A DNA stretch of 64,000 bases, taken from the NCBI GenBank assembly GCA_947247005.1, contig OX365962.1:7475201-7539200 (forward strand), in the 5' to 3' direction. This document shows, piece by piece, positions 24,601 to 33,041 of the stretch. The position numbers were made by a program, and so were the translations under genes. Numbering within the stretch: the first letter of the stretch is position 1; the number at the start of each line of letters is the position of its first letter. This DNA is from Spisula solida. Its lineage: Eukaryota; Mollusca; Bivalvia; Venerida; Mactridae. The notes beneath the pieces are model-generated. The model was not told where the DNA came from. It saw nothing but the letters and a program-made list of their open reading frames with translations, and made no database searches.

Positions 24601-27600
24601 GATACAGGGTGATTAAAAAAACATGTCCCACAAACAAAGCGTAATTTAACTTTACAGAATTAAAGCACATACATGTAAGTTTTTGTCAAATAAAACTTTC
24701 AACCGTAGATTTGACCAACAACTTTACAGGAGATGCTCGAAGTGATCATCACATTTTCCATACCAGCGTGATATGACGTCGAAAGTTCTGAATGACGTCA
24801 CTGTAAACACTTGTAGAATGATCAAACCCATTTGTCTGCTAATTGATTCTTTAAAATCGAATAAAGTGGTTGGTTTGGGATAACACACTTTCACCTTTAA
24901 GGAACTCTATAAGACGAAGAACAATGGACTAAGAGTGTGCGAATGTGGAGACCATATATGCTTTGTCTTAAGTGCAATCACCGAGCATCGAAATCTAATG
25001 TCCGTCATAAACTGTCCAGCACAACATTCGCCGCGTGTGAAACCATATTTGCACCAATCATCTTTTCAATTCAATACATGTAATATGCAGTGTTAGATAC
25101 ACAATGTATATCCTTCATAACACCTTTAGCATATCATTGGGGTTTCCTCTAAAACTTGATGAATATGCGCAACATTATCACCCTTACGTCCACTACGACG
25201 TCTACCAATGTTCCTTCCAAGTTCTCGTGTTCCTCAAAGTCCATCATATCTCCAATTTCGACACATGTCTTCTTATTTGCTTTCTATATGATACTGATGA
25301 CTTTGGATTCAGAATTTGAAGTTTCCTTCTATCAAATACTGGCTATTTGCCTACTTTACAGTACAAATTTACCATTTATGTGTTTTTTCAGCTATCCTGG
25401 AACTCTTAGAATATGATGACATTGGTGATGGTGTTACCATGGTTACTATGACATTATATGATGGTCTTCTTTATATTCAACAAAAACTTCAATATTCTTT
25501 CTGTCAATACTAAAACAATAACTATTCTACCAAAATTCGCAAAGTTATTAAGCATTGTTTGTGGGACATGTTTTTTGGATCACCCTGTATATATCCAATG
25601 CACAATGTATTGCTGTATTAATATAAAGTTTTGATTCTATTCGTGTGTGGAGGTTTTATCATTACTTTTTTTTCTCCCTCGAAGCCGAAGGTCATTGGCC
25701 AGTAAGGCAGGGATAAAGTGAATGGCCAAACACACCGATTGTCTATGCCACAGGTAACTGTTTCCTTGATAAAGAGTGAAAACATAGAACAATAGTTTTT
25801 TAAATAAAATTTTATGTAAATTTTATAAAAAAAATAAAATAAACATAAAATACTCTTTGTCAATGATACAGTTACCGGTGCTCCCAGTCGAACGCAAAAT
25901 AAATATAAAAAACGTATTTTTTTCAGCAAATTATTTAATCATAGCCGAAGAATGTAAGATCGAAGCGGAGGACCAGGCCGGCGTTCACTCCACTGAAGTA
26001 GTAGAACTTTTATCAGGAACGAGGTGAATAAAGTCTTAACAAATATGATTAAAATTGGGCGTCGCTGTGTCTTGTTAATCACGGCCGGTCATTGCTAAAA
26101 TAATAATAAAGGTCCATTTTACTTATTTATCTTATTTATTTTTTAACATTATTATGTAGAACAAATTAATATACCGTTTATACTCGCGTATACATAAGAC
26201 CATCGACTTATACAAGATTTGTATACGAAAATCTTTATAAGCCAGTCAATTGTCCCAGTGCGTGTAACAAACCGGGGTCGACTGATAAGTGTGTATAAAT
26301 ATGGCACTGAGTCCAGCTTTCAAACCCCCAAAATTGTTCCAGTGCGTCTTACAATTCAGGGTCGTCTGATAAGTATGTATATACGACACTGAACCCAGTT
26401 TTGATGGACCTAAGCCTCAATGGTAGTATTATCATTATCGAATGATCCAATGTACCTGTGCATCGTATTGTGTTGAAGCGGTCATATCCCCGAAACAAAA
26501 TGTTCGCGTATTTTGAATTTCAGGCATTGGTAGAATCTGCTTGAATTTAACCTGATAATTTACATTCTTTTAGCGTCAGAAAAAACACCTACTACAATTT
26601 TTAAAACCCGGCCCCAATCTCCCGAAGCATCTCAAGTAGAAATCTCATCTCAAATTGAGATTTAGCTAAAATCAGAGTCAGAATTTGAGATAAATTTAAT
26701 GTTTGAGCTCTCAAAATGTTACTGTAATAAACTAAGAATAAGATTTTCTGTTTTGTGATGCGAATTTTGAATCCAATCTCCCATGGAAATTATCTAAAAC
26801 ACACATGGCAATATTTGAGATGAGATTTAGCTCAGATTGAGATGTTTCGGGAGATCGGGGCCTGTTGTATACAATCTTGGTTACAGGTGTTCGACAATGG
26901 AAAGTGTCTTCGCTAGCTTCACATACACAACGTATGCATTTACGGACAGCGCAGGGGATTCCCATGACGCCATGGAGCTTGTTTCAAATTTCTCCGTATT
27001 TACTCCGACCATGTTTACCGTTCGTCCTTCTCAACAAGATGTTATAGTACGCATAAGGTGTATAGTTGCGGTCTGTTTTGATGATGGATCCTGTGATGCA
27101 GAGGTAAGGCTTACATTAGGTTTATGTGTAGGTTAGAGCACATGACCCGATCTCCCGAAGCATCTCAAGTAGAAATCTCGTCTCAAATTGAGAGTCAGAG
27201 TCAGAACTTGAGACAAAGTTTAAGTTTGAGCTCTCTACATTTTACTATAATAAAATAAGAATAAGGTATTCTGGTTTTTTTATTCAAAGTTTGAGTCCGA
27301 TCTCCAATGGAAATTATTTAAAAGACACATGACAATATTCGAGATGAGATTAAGCTCAGATTGAGATGTTTCTTGAGATCGGGGCCTGGTAACTGTATAA
27401 TTAAAAAAGGATTTTAAAAAATGAAAAAAAATTTTTTTTGGTAGAATATATACATGTATATCTAATAGTCTAAAAACTATATATCAATTTATGTAAACAT
27501 TCTTTATCTATGATAAATTTCCCTGTGAGTTAGGGGTGTCATTATGGGCTGGATACTCAAATATCGTTATGTCACACACAAATAGTGCAGGGGACATATT

Positions 27601-30173
27601 GATTTTGCGCTGGACTTCTTGATGGTGTCTGGATGGACGTCACCATGCCCCCACCTAAAGCACTGGTCCGATTCAAATCAAACTTCAGATGAGTGATTGG
27701 CAACGAACATTGTTGTGCATATTATCAGGAATCACAAGTCGGATGAATTTTACAGGGCGTGTGGTTCCTTGTTTGAGACAGACGTTTACGTTTCAAAATT
27801 CTTTATAGATCTAGCTTTGATTCATTTTGTACTGAATTTGCACTGTGTTCAATCCATATCGCTGGCTGAGAATGCGTCTGAAAACTACTCTTTATTTATG
27901 GAAAATCAAGCTTTTTAAACTTCGTTTCTGTCAACATGACAAGTTCCGATTTTCATGAAAATAGGCTCATAAGAAGCGCCTTTTGATGCAGACTTTAAAT
28001 ATCTTTCAGTCTTAATAGTTCTCATTTTAAGCTACATTGTAGTAAACTGTATGTGATCTAGTGTATTTTAAACAATCAAGCGAAAACTATTTTCAGCCAA
28101 CATGCCCGGATGCCAGACGACGTAAACGTCAAGCCAGCCAGCCACCTAATGCAACATACGTACATGAACTACAAGATTCATTTCGTGTAACATTTGGTAA
28201 GTTTGGTGGGGAAGCGGTGGTGGGGTCGGCGAGTATAGGGGGCGGGGGTTTTGTGGTCGGGAGATCCAAGATTCGTCCCCCGATTGCGCCACTGTGGTTA
28301 CACGTTTCAAGCACTACAAGGCTCTGGTTAATAATTATATCTATAAATATATGTTATGGCTGTCCTCTATAGCGAAACAATAAACACACTTAATGCACTT
28401 AATGCAGCAAGCAAGTAAGTATGACCAGGTCTCCTTACAGCGACGTTGTTTGTTCCCAAGCAAATGTCGACGTAGCGAATATGTCGGTATATTTAATTGA
28501 TACAAAGAGCGTTTATGAAACATTTGACCCCATAAAATTAATGATGTCAGTATATAAATTTGTCTTTATATCTGTGTCGTTATATCGAAAGCTGACTGTA
28601 CTGAAGTACTATGAAGTACTATGAATATTTGTTATGGCTGCCCTCTATAGCAAAAGAATAAACGTCGAAATACAGCTACTTTTCTCTTTAACCATTTTTG
28701 AACATTTTTAAATTTGTGTAGCTCGGTGTAGTAATTTTACTTAAATGTATACATGTCCAACAATTTGTTTCACGGCAATATTCCCATTTTCTTTAACTAA
28801 CAAGTAACAACAGTTATCTTCCTTATTTGGGGCTATACCAGTTTTAATCTGATCGCTCTTATCTTGATTGCGTAATCACGCTGTGCAAACTCCACGGGAA
28901 GTCGGAATATAAGTAATGCCTATCATTTGCCTAAGGGGTTTTTGTGTAGTAATTTTACTTAAATGTATACATACTTCTAGTCGTGTTATGTTGTTTGAAG
29001 ATAATTATGTTTTCTTATTCATCTAGGCGCAGAGCAATCCAATAATGACGTCACAACCGTTCACAGGGGAGGAAATGATATCTGTCTTGATCAAGTCAGT
29101 TTTTACGGAATGCTTTTAAGGTAGGCATTTACTTAACAAATAAAAATATGTTCTGGTATTTTGTCGGTGAATAAAACACAGGCAGGAGTTCGGATGCGGA
29201 AAAATTAAATCACGAGTGCCTAATTTCAGTGTTTCTTTTTACTTCTGTGGAAAAGGGGTCCAGGCCCATAGAAGGGGAGAAATTAACGCGCGGAAAAGCT
29301 GAGAGGGGAATTTTCACTTACTGTTAAATTCTCCTTAAATATCTAGTATAATGTTTAATGTTGGTGTTTTAAGCATGGGAGGTCAAAACAAACTTTTGCA
29401 ATCCATTTTGCATTCATTTATCAACACAATTTAATTTATTTATGTGGGGAAAAAAAGCAAGACTCCAAGGGGAAAATTTAGCAATCTTTGGGAAAAAATA
29501 TATACTCTGTGGAGAGGGGAAAGGAGCCTAATATCTCCATATTTTTAGCCAAAAAAAACCCACTGAAGTCAAACATAATGCCTCAAGCTATGAAAATTAA
29601 TAATTTTGCTTTTGTTTAGTTGAAATAATTTAAGAGTTTAAGAAAATTCTACGTTTCAAGGTGATAGACGCATGGCGCACCATCGAAAACTTTACAAACT
29701 TTAATAACTTTCAAGTGCTATTTTGGCATTCTGTGGTTTAGACATCCGTGTCTCATCGACAGATCGTAATTGGCGGGAATCAACTATCATACACAATCGT
29801 TGAATGATTTCGGGCTACATCAAAAGCTCGTGACAAATATAACATAGATCTAAATTATTGTGGATTGGAAGATTTTTTAAACAAATCTGACCCTCACTTG
29901 TATATTTCTTTTTTCAGTTTGTTGACTCTGCTTATTGCGGCTTGGGCGATCTTATTTTGTTTCTGTGTGTATGCACGTCGCTGGAGGAGAAGAAAGCACT
30001 CAAAGACAAGTAGTCGAACTACACTGGTGGATAGTTTTTCCTCGAAACATACTACATCAACACCGGTTGGGTCTAACACCATGGTTCAATCGGTCAAGAC
30101 CGTACCTCTAGTTCTACCAAGATACTTCCCCGCTGCACCACGATCATTCAACGATCGTTCCGCTTCTGCCTGA
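12626..30173 (+). CDS. ZP-domain (zona pellucida) type I membrane protein, gene 1
   Basis: Nine coding exons, all GT-AG: 12626-12692, 14084-14271, 15215-15342, 23884-24050, 25927-26023, 26887-27103, 28097-28196, 29027-29120 and 29918-30173. Intron phases are 1,0,2,1,2,0,1,2; total 437 aa. Residues 1-20 are a signal peptide (MNLLLSIVVALMSSLGYVTS). The ZP-N half (about 29-115) has the four expected cysteines, including C29, FGTC at 77 and KVEC at 112, and the strand VIIVQ. The ZP-C half follows (about 128-288) with EEC and a SNF..F block. RRRKR at 295-299 fits the furin-type site that normally follows ZP domains. A transmembrane helix begins near 353 (LLTLLIAAWAILFCFCVY), then a basic stretch and a cytoplasmic tail. 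ZP proteins polymerise outside the cell into egg coats or epithelial matrices; which applies here cannot be told. No exon is broken. The introns hold a LINE, a mariner and many MITEs. Confidence 0.92.
12733..12942. mobile_element. MITE 'gatctcccgaagcatctcaa', copy 1 (diverged)
   Basis: It matches the copies at 26608, 27144 and 51077 ('gagctctttaaatgtgac', 'ttccgttttgtgatgcaaat', 'gagatgagatgtttcgg'). It lies about 40 bp after the donor of coding exon 1 of ZP gene 1. Confidence 0.75.
12951..13312. repeat. Direct repeat pair in ZP gene 1 intron
   Basis: The block 'catgtagttgaggtagttaa' plus 'aaaagttctcaaaaccttct' occurs near 12957 and again about 280 bp later. A complementary pair ('aaggtcttcttcagg' near 13213 and 'cctgaagaagacctt' near 13377) suggests a decayed foldback element overlapping it. 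Confidence 0.6.
13576..14007 (+). mobile_element. Full-length tRNA-derived SINE with 'gcgctatataaat' tail
   Basis: The head is 'gcggatttagctcagtggta', with 'gtgggttcaatccctgg' as box B. A central body follows, then the end block 'aaagtgcctttgaacg' and 'aagggcgctatataaatc', and an A/T-rich tail. The 'gcgctatataaat' end is a motif I associate with several SINE families. It lies about 75 bp upstream of coding exon 2. Confidence 0.8.
14290..14440 (-). mobile_element. tRNA-derived SINE (minus strand) next to ZP gene 1 exon 2
   Basis: The minus-strand head 'ggcctccgtagctcaatggt' is followed by 'cacccgggttcgaaacgc' (box B) and the tail 'tggcaaataaaggctatgct'. It starts only about 20 bp after the exon's donor. 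The tail recurs at 41618-41728. Confidence 0.75.
14529..14825. repeat. ~80-bp tandem repeat, about four units
   Basis: Units begin near 14529, 14608, 14688 and 14767 with 'gcaataagtcatacacgttg'. They continue through 'gaattgtatag' and 'cagtgaccagaaatcgcgga'. Intronic in ZP gene 1, no coding role. Confidence 0.9.
15679..16149 (-). mobile_element. Putative solo LTR (minus strand)
   Basis: Read on the minus strand it begins 'tgtaatgattgagggatag' and ends in '...ggaaca'. An AATAAA-type signal ('gaataaagccac') lies about 75 bases before that end, in the order expected of an LTR. No coding region adjoins it and no convincing target duplication was found. Confidence 0.4.
16367..16977. mobile_element. 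MITE 'gagccagtctccaggaaaac', copy 1
   Basis: It has inverted termini of about 27 bp ('gagccagtctccaggaaaac' at both ends, one or two changes). ACAT flanks both sides (16363-16366 and 16978-16981). The second copy at 61808-62415 is in the opposite orientation with ATAT on both sides. No transposase is present. Confidence 0.9.
17319..17724. mobile_element. TTAA-flanked MITE, copy 1
   Basis: It begins TTAA-'agtcacattatctctccc' and ends 'ggcataatgggact'-TTAA. TTAA is the target of piggyBac and Kolobok elements. An open frame at 17428-17685 (85 aa, MSAISVEIVCQKSHLVKC...) is kept in other copies. The element has cut into the retroelement fragment on its right. Confidence 0.85.
17725..17985 (-). 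pseudogene. Retrotransposon ORF fragment (minus strand), 3' end lost to a MITE
   Basis: The minus-strand frame reads LRTYRNFKFSFETEEYLK and then HRSALAKFRCGIAPIRLETG...NDRICPVC. This resembles the region after the reverse transcriptase in non-LTR elements that is common in marine invertebrates, ending in a Cys motif. The TTAA MITE at 17319-17724 cuts it just after CPVC. Family-level assignment is from memory and not certain. Confidence 0.55.
17986..18544. other. AT-rich intron sequence, nothing firm
   Basis: Two diverged stretches near 18170-18300 and 18400-18500 repeat the theme 'gggaagcaaaaag' ... 'tttacttaaataact', which suggests an old duplication. No gene. Confidence 0.4.
18545..22085 (+). 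pseudogene. L1-like LINE, 5'-truncated and decayed
   Basis: The frames, broken by stops and shifts, read in order. A region before the reverse transcriptase comes first (IRGQTISYASHKKK near 18735, RSRAKWITEGEKTTNYFCNLE near 18930). Then the reverse transcriptase itself: LLDFATAFDSLSW, RGCRQGDPLSPYLF, and the catalytic block SLYADDTTLIL near 20340. A C-terminal Cys motif follows near 21660. The endonuclease domain is missing. The longest clean stretch is 19998-20765. A separate repeat (19586-19967) interrupts it just before the reverse transcriptase. It lies in an intron of ZP gene 1, in sense orientation. Order and motifs fit L1/Tx1-type LINEs. Confidence 0.88.
19586..19967. mobile_element. 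~380-bp repeat inserted in the LINE
   Basis: It matches the inverted copy at 39495-39870 over its length ('tactgggtcattcagctagt', 'tgcgcttgttaagttgtgca', 'gtgctgccttccctgtctga'). A fragment is at about 35885-35950. The LINE reading continues on both sides, so it is a later insertion. No terminal repeats were identified. Confidence 0.8.
22519..22720. mobile_element. MITE 'gtgttcccaggataatgtga', copy 1
   Basis: The left end 'gtgttcccaggataatgtga' is mirrored on the right as 'tcacattatcctgggcgcac'. The same layout is at 57873-58068. Confidence 0.8.
22856..23260. mobile_element. TTAA-flanked MITE, copy 2
   Basis: Same orientation as copy 1, TTAA at both ends. The internal frame at 22964-23242 is open for 92 codons and clearly similar to that of copy 1. 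Confidence 0.85.
23487..23760. repeat. Dispersed repeat shared with 3786-3975
   Basis: Starts near 'tatagcacagataatttgac' and ends near 'gtgtcaaattctctggacta', which are imperfect inverted repeats of each other. The interior has 'cgagcgtcttcgtgata', complementary to the 3786 copy. Confidence 0.55.
23793..23847 (+). other. Intron block shared with ZP gene 2, upstream of coding exon 4
   Basis: The run 'taccattttaccataatc' followed by 'cgaaa...acccgcgaaaa' is repeated at 56434-56486. There it also lies just upstream of the orthologous exon of ZP gene 2. It may be retained intron sequence from the gene duplication, or one repeat family present twice. Confidence 0.5.
24072..24505. mobile_element. 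MITE 'ggattacaactaatacttac', copy 1
   Basis: Inverted termini: 'ggattacaactaatacttac' plus 'actcagcactcaacactc' on the left and 'gagtgttgagtgtaagtatt' plus 'cgttgtaatcccgg' on the right. It begins about 21 bp after the donor of ZP gene 1 coding exon 4. Second copy at 46290-46544. Confidence 0.85.
24605..25587 (-). mobile_element. Decayed mariner-type transposon
   Basis: Terminal inverted repeats 'cagggtgattaaaaaaacat' and 'gttttttggatcaccctg', with 'gtcccacaaac' inside both. TA lies outside each end. Length 983 bp. On the minus strand a broken transposase can be followed. Near its end it reads HTLSPLFFV, where related mariners have SPDLtP.DfflWG, then KVCYPKPTTLFDFKESI. Stops and shifts break the frame, so it is dead. 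Confidence 0.75.
25588..25926. other. Intron sequence before ZP gene 1 coding exon 5
   Basis: AT-rich. A near 'cagtaaggcagggataaag' block and A-rich runs are present, but no recognised repeat. Confidence 0.4.
26024..26607. other. Intron of ZP gene 1 with a short direct repeat
   Basis: Near 26253 and 26335 the block 'ttg(t)tcccagtgcgt' plus 'gtcgactgataagt'-like sequence occurs twice, about 85 bp apart. Otherwise nothing was recognised. Confidence 0.4.
26608..26864. mobile_element. MITE 'gatctcccgaagcatctcaa', copy 2
   Basis: Left end 'ggccccaatctcccgaagca', right end 'tttcgggagatcggggcctg' (inverted). It ends 22 bp before coding exon 6 of ZP gene 1, so only the branch-point/acceptor region separates them. 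Confidence 0.85.
27144..27388. mobile_element. MITE 'gatctcccgaagcatctcaa', copy 3
   Basis: Same family and orientation as copy 2. It starts 41 bp after coding exon 6 of ZP gene 1, so that exon is bracketed by two MITE copies. Confidence 0.85.
27389..27858. other. Intron of ZP gene 1, nothing recognised
   Basis: AT-rich with an A-run near 27410; no gene or repeat recognised. Confidence 0.45.
27859..28035. mobile_element. MITE 'tcgctggcttagaattag', copy 3 (truncated)
   Basis: Left terminus and interior ('actactctttatttatgg', 'ataggctcataagaagcgcc') are visible; the right end is degraded. Confidence 0.7.
28197..29026. other. ZP gene 1 intron with two short direct-repeat pairs
   Basis: A G-rich stretch (about 28200-28260) is followed by 'atgttatggctgtcctctat' at about 28352, repeated near 28630. 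A second pair, 'gtagtaattttacttaaatg', is at about 28728 and 28946. They look like old SINE or duplication remnants. Confidence 0.5.
29121..29917. other. Last intron of ZP gene 1, nothing recognised
   Basis: No recognised repeat or gene; several 'ggggaaaa' stretches near 29270-29530. Confidence 0.45.
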
Positions 30174-31037
30174 GAACATTAGTTATTCCTACAAGTGCCT
30201 TCGGGTAATTCCAAAATTCGTCTTATTCCGACACAACTTTTTTATATTTGTTCAATTCTTGCTTTATTTTTGCTTTGATTTCTATGATTGCTCCGAAACA
30301 ATGACGTCATGTCAGTATGACGTCCCACTTTGATCTGCGCATCGAAGACGCTTGTCCTTTGTGGAAAAAATCTTCAGCGATCCAGTCGACCTCTACTAAC
30401 TCTAGAGGATAGTAATTATTTTTCTATAGGGCCTATTGATCTAGATTTTCTTCATAAGTGAATAGATCTAATCGCGGTTCTAAAACATAGCACATTCTGA
30501 ATTTCAGTCATTTGGCGTGCGGAGCATGCCCTTAATTCTAGCGCAATAATTGTTTTGCCAAAATAAGACTTAAGATTTTACAAATCGCTATTAACATTTC
30601 AACGATGCCAACTTAATTACTTATGCACAGTAAGATCGAAAGTGATTTCACTGAATTAGCGACTGACGCACAAAGTCAGACGCGCGCAAGTTGTAGATCT
30701 TATAACGTTTGGTGTCTTACACAAAAAAATATTTAGTTTAAACATATTTTATTACCCAAACAATGACATACAAATAGATCTATAAATACATATATATACA
30801 TACATGGGTAAAAGGGTCGAGCCACAAGTTCTACAACTTAGTTACGGCTCTCCCCTTATACCAATATCAATTACATTATAATAATTCACGTTACTATGTT
30901 AATATGGCATAGAATTAATTTAAATTAAATACAGATGTTTACCTGAAAGAATAATGTATACTTATTTACAAAGGTAATAATCAAACAATTTTTAATTGGA
31001 ATGACTGGATTGAGTAAGAATAACAGAACAGTAAGAG
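30174..31037. other. 3' region of ZP gene 1 and intergenic spacer
   Basis: No clear AATAAA close to the stop codon, so the 3' end of the transcript could not be placed. No other gene was seen. Confidence 0.45.
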
Positions 31038-31140
31038 TAAGGTTTGGAGTAAGAATAGAATAATGTTGTGGACGTTAGATCTAATCTTTATGCATTGATC
31101 TAACGTCCACAACATTATTCTTTTCTTACTCCAAACCTTA
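31038..31140. repeat. Long hairpin, ~46-bp arms
   Basis: The left arm (from 'taaggtttggagtaagaata' through 'aatgttgtggacgttagatc') and the right arm are reverse complements with one mismatch, separated by about 9-12 bp centred near 31090. It lies about 140 bp outside the left end of the transposon at 31281. Confidence 0.9.
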
Positions 31141-31344
31141 AAAAAATATTTAGTGGGTGCTTTATCTCGACATTTCTTATAAAAACGCTCTAAATTGAAT
31201 TTAACTTCCCCGCTAGGTGCGTTAAAATATTTACATGGCGACACGTTCTATCACGAGCTCAACTTCTAGCTATTCAAGTTCAGTTTAGCATCACCAAGCG
31301 ACTATGACGTCACTAAATGCATCAAATCCAAGAACGAATTTTCC

Positions 31345-31644
31345 AACGTTTGCCCCGCGTGAAAAATAGACATAAGTATTTTATTTCTTCACCGATTTTC
31401 TAAAAATATGCTTTCAACAAAATATAGGACCCCTATCAGCAGCTGGGCCGTTTTTTCCAGCACCTTGTGAAACATTGAAAGTTGTTTGTATACAAGCGGA
31501 CTACAATTCCAAGCCGTCTTAATCACAAACGGGTCACAGGGTACTAGAAAAAACGTTCCAGCTACTGACAGGGATTCTATATTTAGACGGTCGTATGTTT
31601 CATAGAAATCGGTGAAAAAAATAATTAATACTTGTCCAATGTTG
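31345..31644. mobile_element. Foldback insertion in the left arm of the transposon
   Basis: 'aagtattttatttcttcacc' near 31374 is mirrored by 'ggtgaaaaaaataattaata' near 31611. This resembles the arms of the 'cagtgtag' MITEs. The interior contains mirrored 'ccagcaccttgtgaaac' / 'gggtcacagggtactag' blocks. Confidence 0.55.
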
Positions 31645-33041
31645 ACAAAGGACAAGGTTCACAAAGGCCTATATTTGGCCCTGTAGAAAGTAAAAAAATA
31701 AAATGGCATGAGTCTGAAAATTAGTTATATACTTCCAACAAAGAAACACAGTTTTTTAAAATGTTAGGTATAAGTATCTCTAAGTTCTTCCTAATAACCC
31801 CAAAAAGCTCCGTAACTGTATCAATGTTATGCAAAAAACGGACATTTTTGCCATATTTTGGGCAGAAATTCTCCTCAAAAACAACAATGGCACTTATGCG
31901 ACACTTTGATATTTTGTACATTCTTACATTAACGTACTATACACACAATGTAAAAATATAAAAGTGTCGCATAACTGCCATCGATGTTTACTTTAACATT
32001 TAAACTAGACGAAGCGAGGCAGCCCTGTTTGGTAAAAATCCATAGTTCTCGTAGTTTACAAGTCCAACAAACGAAATAACCTTCCAACGATGCATGCCAG
32101 TATTCATTTAGAATATCTTAAATAAATCTAGCACAAAATGTAATTGTGTGTACGTGTTTCGGTCCTTTACATCATATATCCGCGTACTGTTCCCATCCGA
32201 AATACAGACGTTTCTATGGACGCTTCTACTGTCAACAAAGAATTGACAGCTGGTTACCAAGCATAATTCTGGGAATAACAACAACAAACACGATGTTTTA
32301 ATGAAATAAACACACATAACGATGAATAGTTCCATGAACTAGAGGTAAGTGATCCATTTCTCATTATAATGATTATTGTTCGGTTAAAATAGGCGTCAAC
32401 AGCGAGTAGGCCTACTGGAGAGTAGATCTGTAAATAAACATTTGTGCTTGTAAACAACGGCCGAGTTAGATGTGTCTGACTTAGATTCAGAGTCTGAGTG
32501 ATCACTATTGTCATTTGATAATGTGTCAACTCTAATCAATGTACTTTCCATAAAATTAAGCTGTGTAAATCGTGAACAAACTGCCGGTTGCACTTTTTTC
32601 AATGCGATGAAGTGGACCAACCATGACGTGACATAAACAGTATTTTTTGTACATTTCTCGGGAATTTGAGAATAATACATTTCTGCACAGAACATTTATA
32701 CTGTATACCCAAGGTTTATCATGCAAACAAACAAATAATTGCGTTTTTCAAGGCAGACGCACGAGTTATAAAATAGTTGTTTTGGTGTCAGAATTATATA
32801 CAAGTTTTAAATTCATTGAAGAGTCTAACCTCTGTGTGGTGTAAAGGATAAAGCGACAGTTTAGTAATGAAAAGGTTCATGGTTCAAATACTCATAGGCG
32901 ATTTTTTTTTTGTAGGTCTACACTTGATATTTTATAAAATATTACTTTTTTATCATTTTAAAATGTTTTAATACAGTACTGATATTTACCATGTATAAAA
33001 TATTCTATCTTAACTAAAACAAAACTTGATATTTCTTGCAG

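Noticed and set aside
25156..25416. Plus-strand frames at 25.1-25.5 kb as a gene
   Set aside because: They are the opposite strand of the decayed mariner transposase.
28061..28372. 103-codon frame as an independent gene
   Set aside because: Its start is coding exon 7 of ZP gene 1 read without the upstream exons, and it runs through the donor into the intron.
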